Shown in pieces: positions 52,877 through 63,217 of a stretch of DNA of 64,000 nucleotides. The DNA lies in assembly GCA_024734555.1 (NCBI GenBank), contig JANPWX010000077.1, positions 3,799,337-3,863,336 of the forward strand, given 5' to 3'. Each line of letters begins with the position of its first letter. The stretch's first letter is position 1. Source of the stretch: Trochalopteron elliotii (Eukaryota > Chordata > Aves > Passeriformes > Leiothrichidae). The position numbers were made by a program, and so were the translations under genes. The notes under the pieces were generated by a model. It saw only the letters and a list, made by a program, of their open reading frames with translations, searched no databases and was not told the origin of the DNA.

Positions 52877-54324
52877 TTAATTTCCAGTAAAAATACTTTT
52901 ACATTATTTAATATTTTCTTCCTATATATCTTTATTTTCTTCTTATTAAAATATAAAATCTTGATAAGTTAAAAGAAGATGTCTTGGGAAAACAAACTTC
53001 CAAATCTCCATAAGCTACAATAATTACATTCTAACTAGCAAAAAATCTCTAAATTCCCTGAAATTTTGATATGCAATTATATTATTATACTTACTTCTAC
53101 TGTCAATTAAGAAGGGGTTTTTCCAACAAAAAAAAGTTTACCCTAGCTCTCAAACTGAAACTCTTCAGACTTGCTAGTGACTTCATTCAGAAAGTGGCAT
53201 TAAAACATCAGAATTCAGGACTCAGTCTTAAATTTTATGTGTTGGAACACACACTTTTATCTTCAACACTAGCAAAAATGCTTTTCCTGTAATGAAAAAT
53301 ATGAAGAAGGATCCATGCTCAGAAGCAGTCAAGAATATCAAGTGGAATAATAGAAATTATATTGAAGGGACTTGGAGAATATTTCTATGCCACTACACAT
53401 ATTTGTAGTAATCTGTGTTCTGATTACTGAGAGCAGATATTGTCTCTTTCCCCTCTTTCTATAGGTGAAAAATACACATATCTGGAAAAAGTGCATATGG
53501 CCAGGGATTTGTGGCAAAATTAAATAAGATGATTGGATATGGAATAAACAAAAATGGACATATTTGAAATTGTGAATGGCATGAGGAAGACAGGTGCTTA
53601 TTGTCCCTCTCAAAATACAAATGAATGAAACTAGCAGATGTTAGATACAGAATAAACATAAGGAGGAATTTTTTATAAAATGAAAGCTTCAGTTGTATAA
53701 CTTCTAGCCACAGCATCCTGATGAGTTTAAAAAGCTTGATGGATATTCAAGAGATAATGGATAACTCTGAGCAAAGGAAAATCATCAAGAGATACTAAAA
53801 AGTTAGAAAACTGTTGGCAAGTTTCTCAGATGCCAACTGTTGGTAGTTGGGAAAATTTCTGAGAAATATCACCAAGAGTTTGCCTTATTCTAATACTCTG
53901 ATTCTATTACGATCCTATTTTTCTGTTGTAATCCAGTTTTGGAGGGAGGATTCTAAGTTAGACAGACCTTTGACTCGACCTCTGATGTCTATTCTTACGC
54001 TATGGTGTTCTTTTCTGATCTTATGATCGAACATTGAGCAGTTTGTTCAACAGCCACATGGAAAATGACAACACTTAACACAGGGAACATAGAAAGGAAG
54101 AGAGAGAGATCAAAATTCTCTTGGTTTTCAGTAGTTGTGAGATTTTTTAAAAAATATTTTTAAAACTTCTTGGGAAATAACCTCATGAAGTTTAAATGTA
54201 ATTTATTACTTGATGAGTCAAATTCCAGTTTTTAATAAATAATGTTTCCAATCACTTCAATTCAAGACCTCGAAACAGCTTTACAAAAATACTATGTTTT
54301 TTGGAAATCATGAAATCTATCCTT

Positions 54325-54358
54325 CTAATTAGGAAAAAGAGCTAATTAGGAAAAAGAG
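54325..54358 (+). repeat. Perfect 17-bp tandem duplication
   Basis: ctaattaggaaaaagag occurs at 54325-54341 and again at 54342-54358. Confidence 0.95.
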
Positions 54359-54445
54359 GCAGACAAATTTTGAAGCACATGATCACAGAGGAAAATTTAA
54401 AATTAAAAAATGGAAAAGTCTTTATTTTAATTAAAGTAGAGAAAT

Positions 54446-54471
54446 AAGTAAGTAAGTAAGTAAGTAAGTAA
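54446..54471 (+). repeat. (AAGT)n microsatellite
   Basis: About six AAGT units in tandem. Confidence 0.9.
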
Positions 54472-54815
54472 AACACTATTAAAAAAAAGAAAAAGAAACC
54501 AACAAAAAACTTTCGTTGAAAAGTCCAAATTACAGATTATAGAAAAATGCAGATCCCCCATACAGTGCAAAATAGATTTAAGGGTGATAATATTGTCACT
54601 ATTTTAAAGTACTTTTGTGCTGTGTGTGGGAAAAGTCTGGGTGTAAAATTACATTGTAATAAAGAGATATTGCAGTCAGTATGGCTGACTTCCTACACGC
54701 AATCTAAGGGAGACAAAACTTAGATTGCAGCTGTCTAGTATATTGCTTTGAATAGGTTCTTCCAATTGTGAGTGACTGAAATGTTAAAAGGTAATAACTC
54801 AATCAGTCAGCCATT

Positions 54816-55568
54816 TACAAAAGCCCCAGGGGTTTTGATGGGGCCAGGTTTGGACCCCCTAGCTGAGGGGGAGGAGGAGAGGTTTTGGGGATGTGGTGGC
54901 TAACCCTCTGGTCTGCACAAGCCCAGGTGCAGGGGATGAGCAGCACTGCTGGAGGGTGACCATGACAAAATGAGCCTTGTTTAGCAACAAGCTGGGTGTG
55001 AGGCAGATAATGGAAGAGACCCTTAAGAAGCAGATCCTCCAAAGTGAGATAATGCTTTTTATCATGCCAATGTTCTCCCTACTGGGAAGGCTCAGGTGCA
55101 AAACTCCCCACCAGGGGAGAGGCCTGGGCACTCCCACCAGAACCTGAACCTATCTCGAACCATTGAACTTCCCCTACAACTGATGGACCAAGACTGGGCA
55201 TATGACTTTGACTGATGGGCTTCTACATTGCAACAATCAAGTCATGTCTCTGGATGTGTGGATGGTGATATCTTTCCCCTCTGCTATCTACTCTTATGCT
55301 TTCTTTTTCTTCCTTTCACCTATAGATTTTCTCATGTGATATTTTTGTAATTTTATAATGTTATATTTCTACAGATAAAACCAAAATGGCTACATTCTTC
55401 CTTTCCATTGCAACCAAATTTTTCTAAAATAAACTTGCCATATACACACACATGTATATGTAAACACTGACCATTCAGTGTTATTTTCATTCATTCAGTG
55501 TTATTTTCCATTAATCCTCCCCAAGGGATCTATTAATAAGAGCCTTCTTCATGGGCACGTTGTAACAC
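54816..55568 (+). mobile_element. LTR-like or other insertion, family not recognised
   Basis: The first ~350 bp are more GC-rich than the surroundings ('ccaggggttttgatggggcc', 'gagggggaggaggagagg', 'accaggggagaggcctgggc'). The right part ends in a T-rich stretch with AATAAA near 55427 ('ctaaaataaacttgcc'), reminiscent of an LTR R region. A 12-bp near-repeat, cagtcagc-c/t-att, flanks it at 54804-54815 and 55569-55580 with one mismatch and may be a target duplication. That would be long for an LTR element. The frames on the minus strand are not convincing genes. Confidence 0.35.
55472..55512 (+). repeat. Near-perfect 20-bp tandem duplication
   Basis: cattcagtgttattttcatt at 55472-55491 is followed directly by a second copy with one extra C. 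Confidence 0.9.
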
Positions 55569-55579
55569 CAGTCAGCTAT

Positions 55580-55918
55580 TGTCACCGGAAGTCCTCAAAC
55601 CTTAACCTGCCACAATTTTATTAACAAAGAGTGTGATTCCATGATCTATTAGTGTGAGACCTTCACGGGTGCTGGCTGTTGCTGGCAGTGGGTAACAGGT
55701 TAGGGTAAAAGTGTGGAGACCTCAAAGAGGGTCTCACTTGTAGTTTGTGACCAGGAACAAGCCCATTGAACAAGCCTTCAATCCAGCAGGACAGCTCAGT
55801 GAAGAGTCCCCATAGTGGGGTGCTGACAGACTGATAGGGCACAAATGGGTTTTCCTGGGGTGCTGATAGCCTAATTCAACATAAAGGGTTGGAGGAAATA
55901 TCCCCTTTTCATATGACA
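55580..55918 (-). mobile_element. Candidate short LTR, minus strand
   Basis: This 339-bp segment has perfect TGTCA/TGACA inverted ends and an AATAAA on the minus strand at 55617-55622, near its 3' end. The flanking tetramers are ctat (55576-55579) and ctgt (55919-55922), a possible 4-bp duplication with one change, which would fit an ERV1-like element. The U5 would be unusually short, and no TATA box is obvious, so it is tentative. Confidence 0.35.
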
Positions 55919-55984
55919 CTGTGAAATATGGGGGGTTTTAAATTCTTACTACTGAAAATAATTAAGAAAAATATATTCTGCAAG

Positions 55985-56095
55985 TTTTGTTTTTGAGTTT
56001 TTTTGGTTGGGTATTTTTGGTGGGGTTTTTTGTTTTTTTGGGTTTTTTTTGTTTGTTTGTTTGTCTGTTTTTTTGTGGGATGAGTTGCTTTGATT
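55985..56095. repeat. GTTT/GGTTTT low-complexity tract
   Basis: T runs punctuated by G doublets and triplets. Similar tracts occur near 24185, 25040 and 60050. Confidence 0.8.
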
Positions 56096-56446
56096 TTATT
56101 GGGTTTTTAAAATTAATTTGTAAGTCAGGACTGATGCCCCTGTTTAAATGAAAGTTGAGTAAATAATATGAAGCAAATAATTTATACCATCAGGGTATAA
56201 TTTATCCTACCTGTCTTAGATACCTGTTTAAGAATGAGATTTATATAATTTTAGATGTAATTGCTTGTCTCCATTGGTTAATGAGGAAGTTTGATGACTA
56301 GACATTATGGGTGGAATTAATGTAATTTAACTTTATGTATCTGTACTATATATGTCTACATCTGAGGCAATGTCTGGAAACTCCTTTGTAGCAACTGAAG
56401 TGATATAAATATTTTCAGGGAAAGCTTATGTGACAATTTAATCATC

Positions 56447-57014
56447 TGTACTAGTTTTGGCTGGGATAGAATTCGTTTTTTTTATAGAGCCTAAAGAGGA
56501 GTAATATTTTGTATTTGTGCTGAAAACAGCATTGGTAACAAAGACATCTTTCCACAATGGCTGAACAGTGTTTATGCTGAGTAAAGACCTTTTCTGCTCC
56601 TCACATTGCCCCATCAGCGAGGAGTCCAGGAGTGCACAAGATGTTGGGAGTACATCTGGGTGGGACAGCTGATCCCAAATGACCAAAGGGATATCCTACA
56701 CCATGTGGCATCATGGTCAGTGTACAAGGGTGGGGGAATAAAAAGGAAGGAAAGGGATGTTCAGAGTGATGTCGTTTGTCTTCTTAAGTAATCATTACTT
56801 TTCCTGGAGATGGCTGAACACCTGTTTGCTGATGGGAAGTGCTGAATGAATTCCTTGTTTTGCTTTTCTGTGCACACAGCTTTGCTTTCCCTACTAACCT
56901 GTCTTTATCTCAACCTACAAGTTTTCTCACTTTTACTCTTCTGGCTCTTTCCACCATCCTGCTATGGAGGAGTAAGTGTGGATCTTAGCTGCCTACCAAG
57001 GTTAATCCACAAGA
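56447..57014 (+). mobile_element. Solo LTR of an abundant avian LTR family
   Basis: This near-complete 568-bp LTR starts TGTACTAGTTTTGGCTGGGA. It runs through 'tgctgaaaacagcattg', 'ggacagctgatcccaaatga', 'ccaaagggatatcctacacc' and 'gtgtacaagggtgggggaat', then the U5-like 'cctggagatggctgaacacc', 'gtctttatctcaacctacaa' and 'gttttctcacttttactctt'. It ends near 'gttaatccacaaga'. Flanks tcatc (56442-56446) and taatc (57015-57019) agree at four of five bases, fitting an aged 5-bp target duplication of an ERVL-like element. No internal region is attached. Frames of 60-80 codons in it are not genes. Confidence 0.85.
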
Positions 57015-57019
57015 TAATC

Positions 57020-57722
57020 TATTTTAAAAAGGGATGAATTTCACTTCACTTACAATAAACAGATTCTAGATAATTGTCTCAAACGTAGATTAATTTTTCT
57101 AAAATCTTTCCTTCTGTATGAACTGAATGAAATTCCACCCACATTTTTAGAGAGGTAAACTTAGGATTTACTAAAACATTTTCAGGTGGATTAAATGTGA
57201 TTACACTTGTGACTACAAAAAATAAAAATGTTACAGATATTATGATTTAAAACAAAATGTCTTGTCTGTGTACACTCTGATTTCACCAAACTTATTTGCT
57301 TCCTCTAAGCGATTTGTTACAGAATTCAAAACTTCTCAACCAATGACAACAACTTCCTCTACTTCAGAGATTTAATTCCTAATATTTTCTGATATCTTTG
57401 AAATCCATTTGATACTCCAGTGATCCAAATTAATTTTACTCATCTAATTTTTGTCCTGGAAATTGGCACTACTCCCTGTATTTTGCCACTCTATTTAGTG
57501 TATTCTCCTTGTATCTTTTCTTTGAATGAAAGACGTCCCACATTTTTTGAAAAATTGTTATCAATATTTCAGATACTTTTATTGAGAAAAGAGGGGATTT
57601 TGGGGAGGAAAGAGTTAAATGTGGAAGAATGGTGAGGAGTTGGTAGATTCACTCAAGTGAATCACTCGCTTGCAGCTAGGAATGACAAGGCCTGGAAAAT
57701 ACCAGCGAAGGAAACCATATAT
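57020..57722. other. AT-rich spacer
   Basis: No gene recognised. The 71-codon frame at 57420-57635 has no known features. Confidence 0.45.
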
Positions 57723-58109
57723 TGTGCCTGCTGCTCTTTATCCTCAGTCTGTTTTGAGAGGTAGAATTTCTGTGTAGAGACAACAGGTGTTTACAGAGAC
57801 TTGGAGGCCCTCTCCCAGGCTGCTTGAGCTCCCTGGTGGGAGAGGCATCAAAGCAGGGATCATAAAAAGCACAAGGCAGATCACAGCATGACGGTGAGCT
57901 ATGCATGCTCGAGCCTTTTATAAATGGGTGCCAACAGCAGCCCTGACATTCACTGGGATTGAACTGAGCCTGATGGGATCTGTGTCCTCATTTTGTGTGT
58001 CTCACTGTCTCCCAGTGCTGTTTCAGGATCCTCCAGCCAGTTAGGCAATTAAATAAATTTACTCTTTGAATTTCAGCAGTGATTTTTCATCTCCATCTAG
58101 TCACCTGCA
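57723..58109 (+). mobile_element. Probable solo LTR with TATA box and poly(A) signal
   Basis: This 387-bp segment starts TGTGCCTGCTG and ends CACCTGCA. It contains a canonical 'cttttataaatggg' TATA box at about 57917-57926 and 'ttaaataaattt' with AATAAA at 58052-58057, about 130 bp apart in U3-R order. Flanks tatat (57718-57722) and tatgt (58110-58114) agree at four of five bases. The boundaries are plausible but not proven, and the family was not recognised. Confidence 0.5.
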
Positions 58110-60249
58110 TATGTTGATTCACACAGGGATTTAAAAACACCCAAAACCCCAGAACTCTCTATAGACCTATAGGTATGAAATTATTCTTTTCTAAATCTAA
58201 GGTAGATATTTATGAATTCTTTACAATTTAGTTCATTAGAGGAACACTCACTGCATTTAAAACTGGTTTGTAAAGAAGTAGGACTTCTGGATTCACCACA
58301 GAGCTAAAATAAAAGCCCACCTTTTTTTGATTCCCATTTTTAACACAATAGGAAAAATGCTTTGTGTGCACCTGCACCCACACTTAACTGCAAAAAGATT
58401 CTCTGAGAGCAGATAGGTAACCTAAATGACCATCCTCTTATTTTAAAAATAAAGTAAATTTAGGGAATAAATTTAGGGAAGAAGTCCTATTTGTTCTCAT
58501 CAAAAACTAAATTAGAACTTAAGTGGAAACTGTAATTTCCCACCTCTCATATTTTTATTTTAACCATCCCGAGTGACTTCTGAAATTTCTTAAACTGGGA
58601 TACAATCCCTCAGTGCTTTCAGTGGAAGTCGATTTTTCATATCATATATTAACCACAAAGAGAGTGTTTTAAGTGAAGCTATAGCTAATCTAAAGAAATT
58701 GTTCTCTTAAAAACAATGTCTTTTAATCCATTATGTCTTTGTAAAAGAAAACTTTAAGAAAACTACAACAAATCTGTAGAAAAAAATCACTATATTTATC
58801 TGTCATACTGTGGTATGGGCATCATATCTCTGAAACAGGACACAATTTACAGTATGAGGCAAAAAAATCCTTATTGTTTAGACAATAACTGTCTACTACT
58901 GTCATCAGATTGCAGTCCTCTAATATTATGGATTTAAGGCAAAATATGCATTTAGATTTGGGAAATTCTCTACCTAGAGTGGAAGAAAAACAAAATCCAG
59001 GAGAAAAGCAGAATACTGGATATTGATTATTTACTGTAAATCTAAATCAGGCAGAGGGTACCTGCCCTTTCCCACCTGATTACCACAAAGTCTTCAACAT
59101 ATTGCAGAGATGAACAAAGACAGTCTCGAGGGTGACTGAACTCCTCTGAGTTTTGAGAAGACAAAAGAGAATTGAAGGTTCCCAGTGGGAGAAAAAGGGA
59201 AGATAAAGGGTATAGAGATCCTATTAAGAAGACTAAGCAAGTCTTACTAGATAAATAGAGAAAGATCAGTAAGATAGACCAGAGCTGACATTGAAGAAAA
59301 AGCAAGATGACACAGTAAAATAAGAAGAGAAGAAAAAGATACATAAATGTGTTTGTACATGTGGAAGAAAAAGGGTATGTGAGGGGTTCCTCCAAGAGGT
59401 ATACTTAGTCAACATGTGAGGTTTCTATTCATTATGTTGGATGTTAGCACTTACGAAGAAAATCAGAAGCATTAAGTCTGAACACTTACAACAAAGGGGG
59501 TTTTTTTTGCTTGAAGCATAAATCATTAACCACAGTAGATAGCAAAACAAAACAAACTATGATTTAGAGAAGTGAAATGTTCTCAAAATTTTGGAAAAAA
59601 AAACCCTGTTGTAATCAGTTTATAAAATTACAGAGAGATGAACAGATTTGGCAGACATAGAGCATTGTGTTCATTGCTTCTTTTTTGTTCTGTGTATTTA
59701 TCATCAAAATTGCTAGATATCCTAATTCTAGGAAATGATTCAACTTTCAGATGAAGATAAATTATTGTATATGCAGCAGAGAAACAGAATGAATTAAAAT
59801 GCAAATAAAGATTCCATGATGAAATATGCTAAGTTGACTTCTAAATAATTTGCTTACTATTCAATCTTCATTCTTTGTAAGAGTGGTTTATTATTTTCTG
59901 TTCTCAAAACCTGAAGGCATAGCAATGTTCAGGCATTCTGAAAGAACTAAACTACTGTTAATCTTCTGCTTCAGTGAAAATTTCAAATTATTACAATTTA
60001 ACTGTCTTATCCTAAGAATCTTCTCAACAGAAAGAAGTTAACCTTAGTGGTTTTTTACTTGTTTGGTTGGCTGGGTTTTTTTGTGGTTTTTTGTTTGTTT
60101 GTTTGTTTTTTTCACATAGCTTTGAAATTTGGTATTCACCATTTTGCAAATAAAATTAAGAAGAAAATACAGATTATATTTTCCAGAAATTTCTTTTTCA
60201 GGTTTCATCCTGAAACTTGATTTTCAGATATCATCCTTCCTATCCCTGT
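58110..60249. other. AT-rich spacer
   Basis: No gene recognised. A 117-codon minus frame at 59042-59395 is the complement of a purine-rich tract and yields an L/F/S-rich peptide, so it is treated as chance. A GTTT-rich tract lies at about 60060-60115. Confidence 0.5.
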
Positions 60250-60341
60250 TAGGGACAGAATCTTCATCAGTCACGTGGATAAGGGGATGGAATGCAACAG
60301 CTGCAACTTTGTGGCTGACACTAAATCAAGGGGAGATGATG
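60250..60341 (+). mobile_element. CR1 LINE, 5' piece before a nested LTR
   Basis: 'agaatcttcatcagtcacg' and 'ggataaggggatggaatgca' translate to a CR1-like 'IFISHVDKGMEC' followed by 'NFVADTK', the degraded counterpart of the RT catalytic 'FADDTK' block, with one aspartate missing. The sequence stops at the 5' target duplication of the LTR that follows and continues after it. Confidence 0.75.
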
Positions 60342-60347
60342 GTGAGT

Positions 60348-60922
60348 TGGGGACCAGGTTGCCATTCATGCAGATGTGGGGTTGCAGGATTTTGTTTTAA
60401 AAGTTTTATTATAAGTTTAGTATAGCTTTAGTTACCCTATATAGGCCCCTTGTCTTGGAGCTTTCTCTTATCATAAGTTGATAAGGGTTTCTATGCCTCT
60501 CTGGTCTTTGCCCAGAGACTGTTTCCTATTGGTCCTTTCCCCATGATGATCCCTGCCCATCCTCTCCAATGTATCCTTCTTCCCTCTGTCCATCACTGAG
60601 TCCTTATCTCCAAGGTCCAGAACCTTCAAGGAGATCTGGCCTGCAGTTGGCAGATTCCCCTGAGACCCCTCCCCAAATTACCTTTGATTTGTTAGTACTT
60701 AGGTAATCCAGTTGGCATTTGTTGCTTTGCTTTGTTTTATTGGTTCCTAGTTTGTACCCACCCCTTGAATTTGTCCTGGACAAAACCCCCCTGCAGCCCA
60801 GGTCCGGGGTCTCTCCTGAGGCACCGGGCCTGAGGTAAGGGGTTCCCCTGTGACCCCTGAATAAACCTCTGTTCCCCAAACCTCCAAGAGTCCCCTCTTT
60901 CATTTATACCACGGCCGTGACA
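60348..60922 (+). mobile_element. Solo LTR nested inside an old CR1
   Basis: This is an LTR of about 575 bp with a CCTATATAGG TATA-like word near 60435-60445 and AATAAA at 60860-60865 ('cctgaataaacctctg'), ending 'ggccgtgaca'. The 6-bp flanks gtgagt (60342-60347) and gtgaga (60923-60928) agree at five of six bases, fitting an ERVK-like duplication. The 3' end is clear. The 5' end (TGGGGACC) is chosen mainly because it gives the duplication and could be slightly different. Pyrimidine-rich U3 wording (ccccttgtcttgg, cctctctgg) sets it apart from the flanks. The minus-strand frames at 60604-60949 are antisense to it. Confidence 0.7.
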
Positions 60923-61836
60923 GTGAGAGTCGGGGTGCTGCTGAGCCAAGGACTCACAAATCAGTTCTGTTGCGGCATATCAGAGCTACCTGGTGGTCCA
61001 GCCAAGCAGCAGGCTGACCAAAGAGATACGCACCCCAACATGCAGACCTCAACAAACTGTAAGAATAAGCCAACAGACACCTCATCAAATTCTGCAGCAG
61101 AAAGAATGAAAAGTCCTTCCTGAGTCAGAATAACCCCATGTCTCCGTGTAGGCTCAGGACTGATTGGACAGAAAGCTTTTTTTATGGAAAAGAGCCTGGA
61201 AGTCCTCATGTAGAATAAGTTTAGTATGACCCAGGAGTGTACTCTGACAGCAAAAGGACTAACTGGGCTGTTTCAGCAAGAGTACAGCCAACAAGTCAAG
61301 GAAATTGTTATTCTGCTCTACTTGACCCTTGAGATTGCCTGGAATAATGCATCCAGTTTTGGACTCCCAGGTAGACGGAAAATGTCAGGGAAAGAGAGAT
61401 ACTCCAGCCAAGGGATACCAAGGTGCTCAGGGATCTGAAGCATAAAGTGTGTGAAGAGAGGCTGACAGAGCAGGACTTTTCCAGCCTGAGGAAGAGAAAG
61501 CAGGGGCAGAGAACTCACATTATTCTACATCAACTTAAAGAGGTGCTGTACACCTGATGGAGTCAGACACTTGTCATACACACACAGTAAAGGCACTGTG
61601 GCTGCAAAAAAGGAAAATTCCTACTGGATACAGTCATTCTTCCCAGTGAGAGGTTAAGCACTGGGACAGCTTACTTCAAAAGCTTGCAGAATTTTTGTCT
61701 TTGAAGATGTTCAAAACTCACCTAGATAAGGCCTGAGCTAATATGGAAGTTGCTTCTACTTTGAGCAGGATGTGTGACTATGTGACCTTTGGAGGTCTCT
61801 TTCAACCTCCTTTCTTGTATGATTTTATGATTCTTT
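60923..61836 (+). mobile_element. CR1 LINE, 3' piece after the nested LTR
   Basis: After about 140 bp of diverged sequence, CR1 text is clear from about 61070: 'cagaataaccccatgtctcc', 'ttgattggacagaaagc'-like, 'tccagttttggactcccagg', 'cttttccagcctgaggaaga'. At the 3' end it reads 'gttcaaaactcacctagata', 'tttggaggtctctttcaacc' and 'tatgattttatgattc'. The heavy divergence and small indels mark it as the oldest large CR1 in the window. No frame survives. Confidence 0.85.
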
Positions 61837-62754
61837 CTATTTTTAGTCTACTTCATCACTTTTTCATTAAAGTAACCATTTTGAAAGTCTTATCTGTAGG
61901 CTCTGTGGAGTAAGTGTGTATGTCTGTGAACCTATGTTTGCATTTATATACATATACATTATATGCAGAGATGTAATTAACAACCATTTAGAGATGTGGT
62001 CAAGCTGCAGTTCCAAACTAATCTTTCCTCACACACAGAATTTTTTCCTCTTTCCTAAGGTATAAATTAGCTCTTTAACATTTAAGACCAGCACATGGCT
62101 TATAAGTGTGTGAAAAGAAGCAAAGGAAAGTATATCAATTTTAGGATATTGAACTTCTTCCTAAGATATTTAAATGGTTCTTTAGGACCCAGTTCTGATG
62201 TCACAACTGAATGAAAGCAGGGCTGTAAAGTCAGGAAAATATAAAGAGGGCATGAGATTCTGGTTGCCACTTGAAAATGAGGATAGGTGGTATTATTATT
62301 TCAGTGTCTTTCACCCTGATCATTGTTTATCATTCTTTTCTTATCAGTTTACACAGTCACTTTCCAAAAAAATATTTTATATATATAACTGGATGCTGAC
62401 AAAGCAGACCTATTTGCTCCAAAATAATCCAAGATTTTGAGGCAAAATGTGAACCAGTCACTTGCTTTGAGGGACTTATCTAGATGAGGCTTTACCTTAT
62501 TTTTAATATTAATTTAGATATAGTTTAGTTCCATATAGAATGATAAAGTGAGAGAGTACAGTTTATGCAACCATTTAAAGTCTTCTTTTATCGAGTTCTT
62601 TTTATTAGGTCTTTAATTAGGCTTTTTTTATTAGGTCCAAAACTACTTTTGTAAGTTCCAAAGGCTTGTATATTTAATTACTGTAATTCAAAGTTGAACC
62701 TGTGTTGAGTATTTATGTATTCTATTTATATTATATATCCACCATTTCTTGATT
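61837..62754. other. AT-rich spacer
   Basis: No gene or clear repeat recognised. Confidence 0.5.
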
Positions 62755-62760
62755 ATCTTG

Positions 62761-63211
62761 TGTAGCGAAGCGAATTTCAGGTTTTTGAATTTGTATTTGT
62801 AATTTGTGTTTGTATTAGGTCTGTACTTGGTATGTTCCTTCCACCCCCCCATTCCTACCCCTGATTTACCTGTGGCTCCTCCTGATGTGACCCCTCCCCC
62901 TTCCCTTCCCCATTGGCTCAGTGTTTCCCTGCCCAGGCCCAAGCTGGGAAAAGGAGACACGAGGCCCACATGCTCTCTATCTCCACTCTCTCTCCATGCT
63001 TCCCCCATGCTGAGAAGGGGCTCTGGCAAAGCCTCTTCCACATGGCTGCACTGAATAAACATCCTTATTAACCCAAGAGAGAGCACGTTTCCTTCATCCA
63101 AGCCTGAACCACGCAGCAGCTGCTGAGCTGAAGGACCCACACAAGATGTTTCTGTGGTCTGGGGAATCGGCTAGCCGGCAATAGGACCCCACCACGAAAG
63201 AAACATCTACA
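62761..63211 (+). mobile_element. Solo LTR with TGTAG/CTACA ends and 6-bp target duplication
   Basis: This well-bounded 451-bp LTR has TGTAG at the 5' end and CTACA at the 3' end as perfect inverted termini, and AATAAA at 63054-63059 in 'ctgaataaacatcc'. The U3 is C-rich (near 62840-62930). Flanks atcttg (62755-62760) and gtcttg (63212-63217) agree at five of six bases, typical of ERVK-like integration. No internal sequence is present, so it is a solo LTR. A 150-codon antisense frame (62688-63140) and an 82-codon sense frame within it are not genes. Confidence 0.85.
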
Positions 63212-63217
63212 GTCTTG

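Larger units (their letters stand above)
52522..54803. other. AT-rich spacer with small tandem duplications
   Basis: No gene recognised. Tandem duplications lie at 52825-52876 and 54325-54358, and an (AAGT)n microsatellite at about 54446-54471. Confidence 0.5.

Noticed and set aside
55690..55712. TTAGGG word as a possible interstitial telomeric repeat
   Set aside because: Only one unit is present.
59042..59395. 117-codon L/F/S-rich minus-strand frame
   Set aside because: It is the complement of a GA-rich tract. No domain or conserved motif is visible.
62688..63140. 150-codon minus-strand frame
   Set aside because: It is antisense to the well-bounded solo LTR at 62761-63211.
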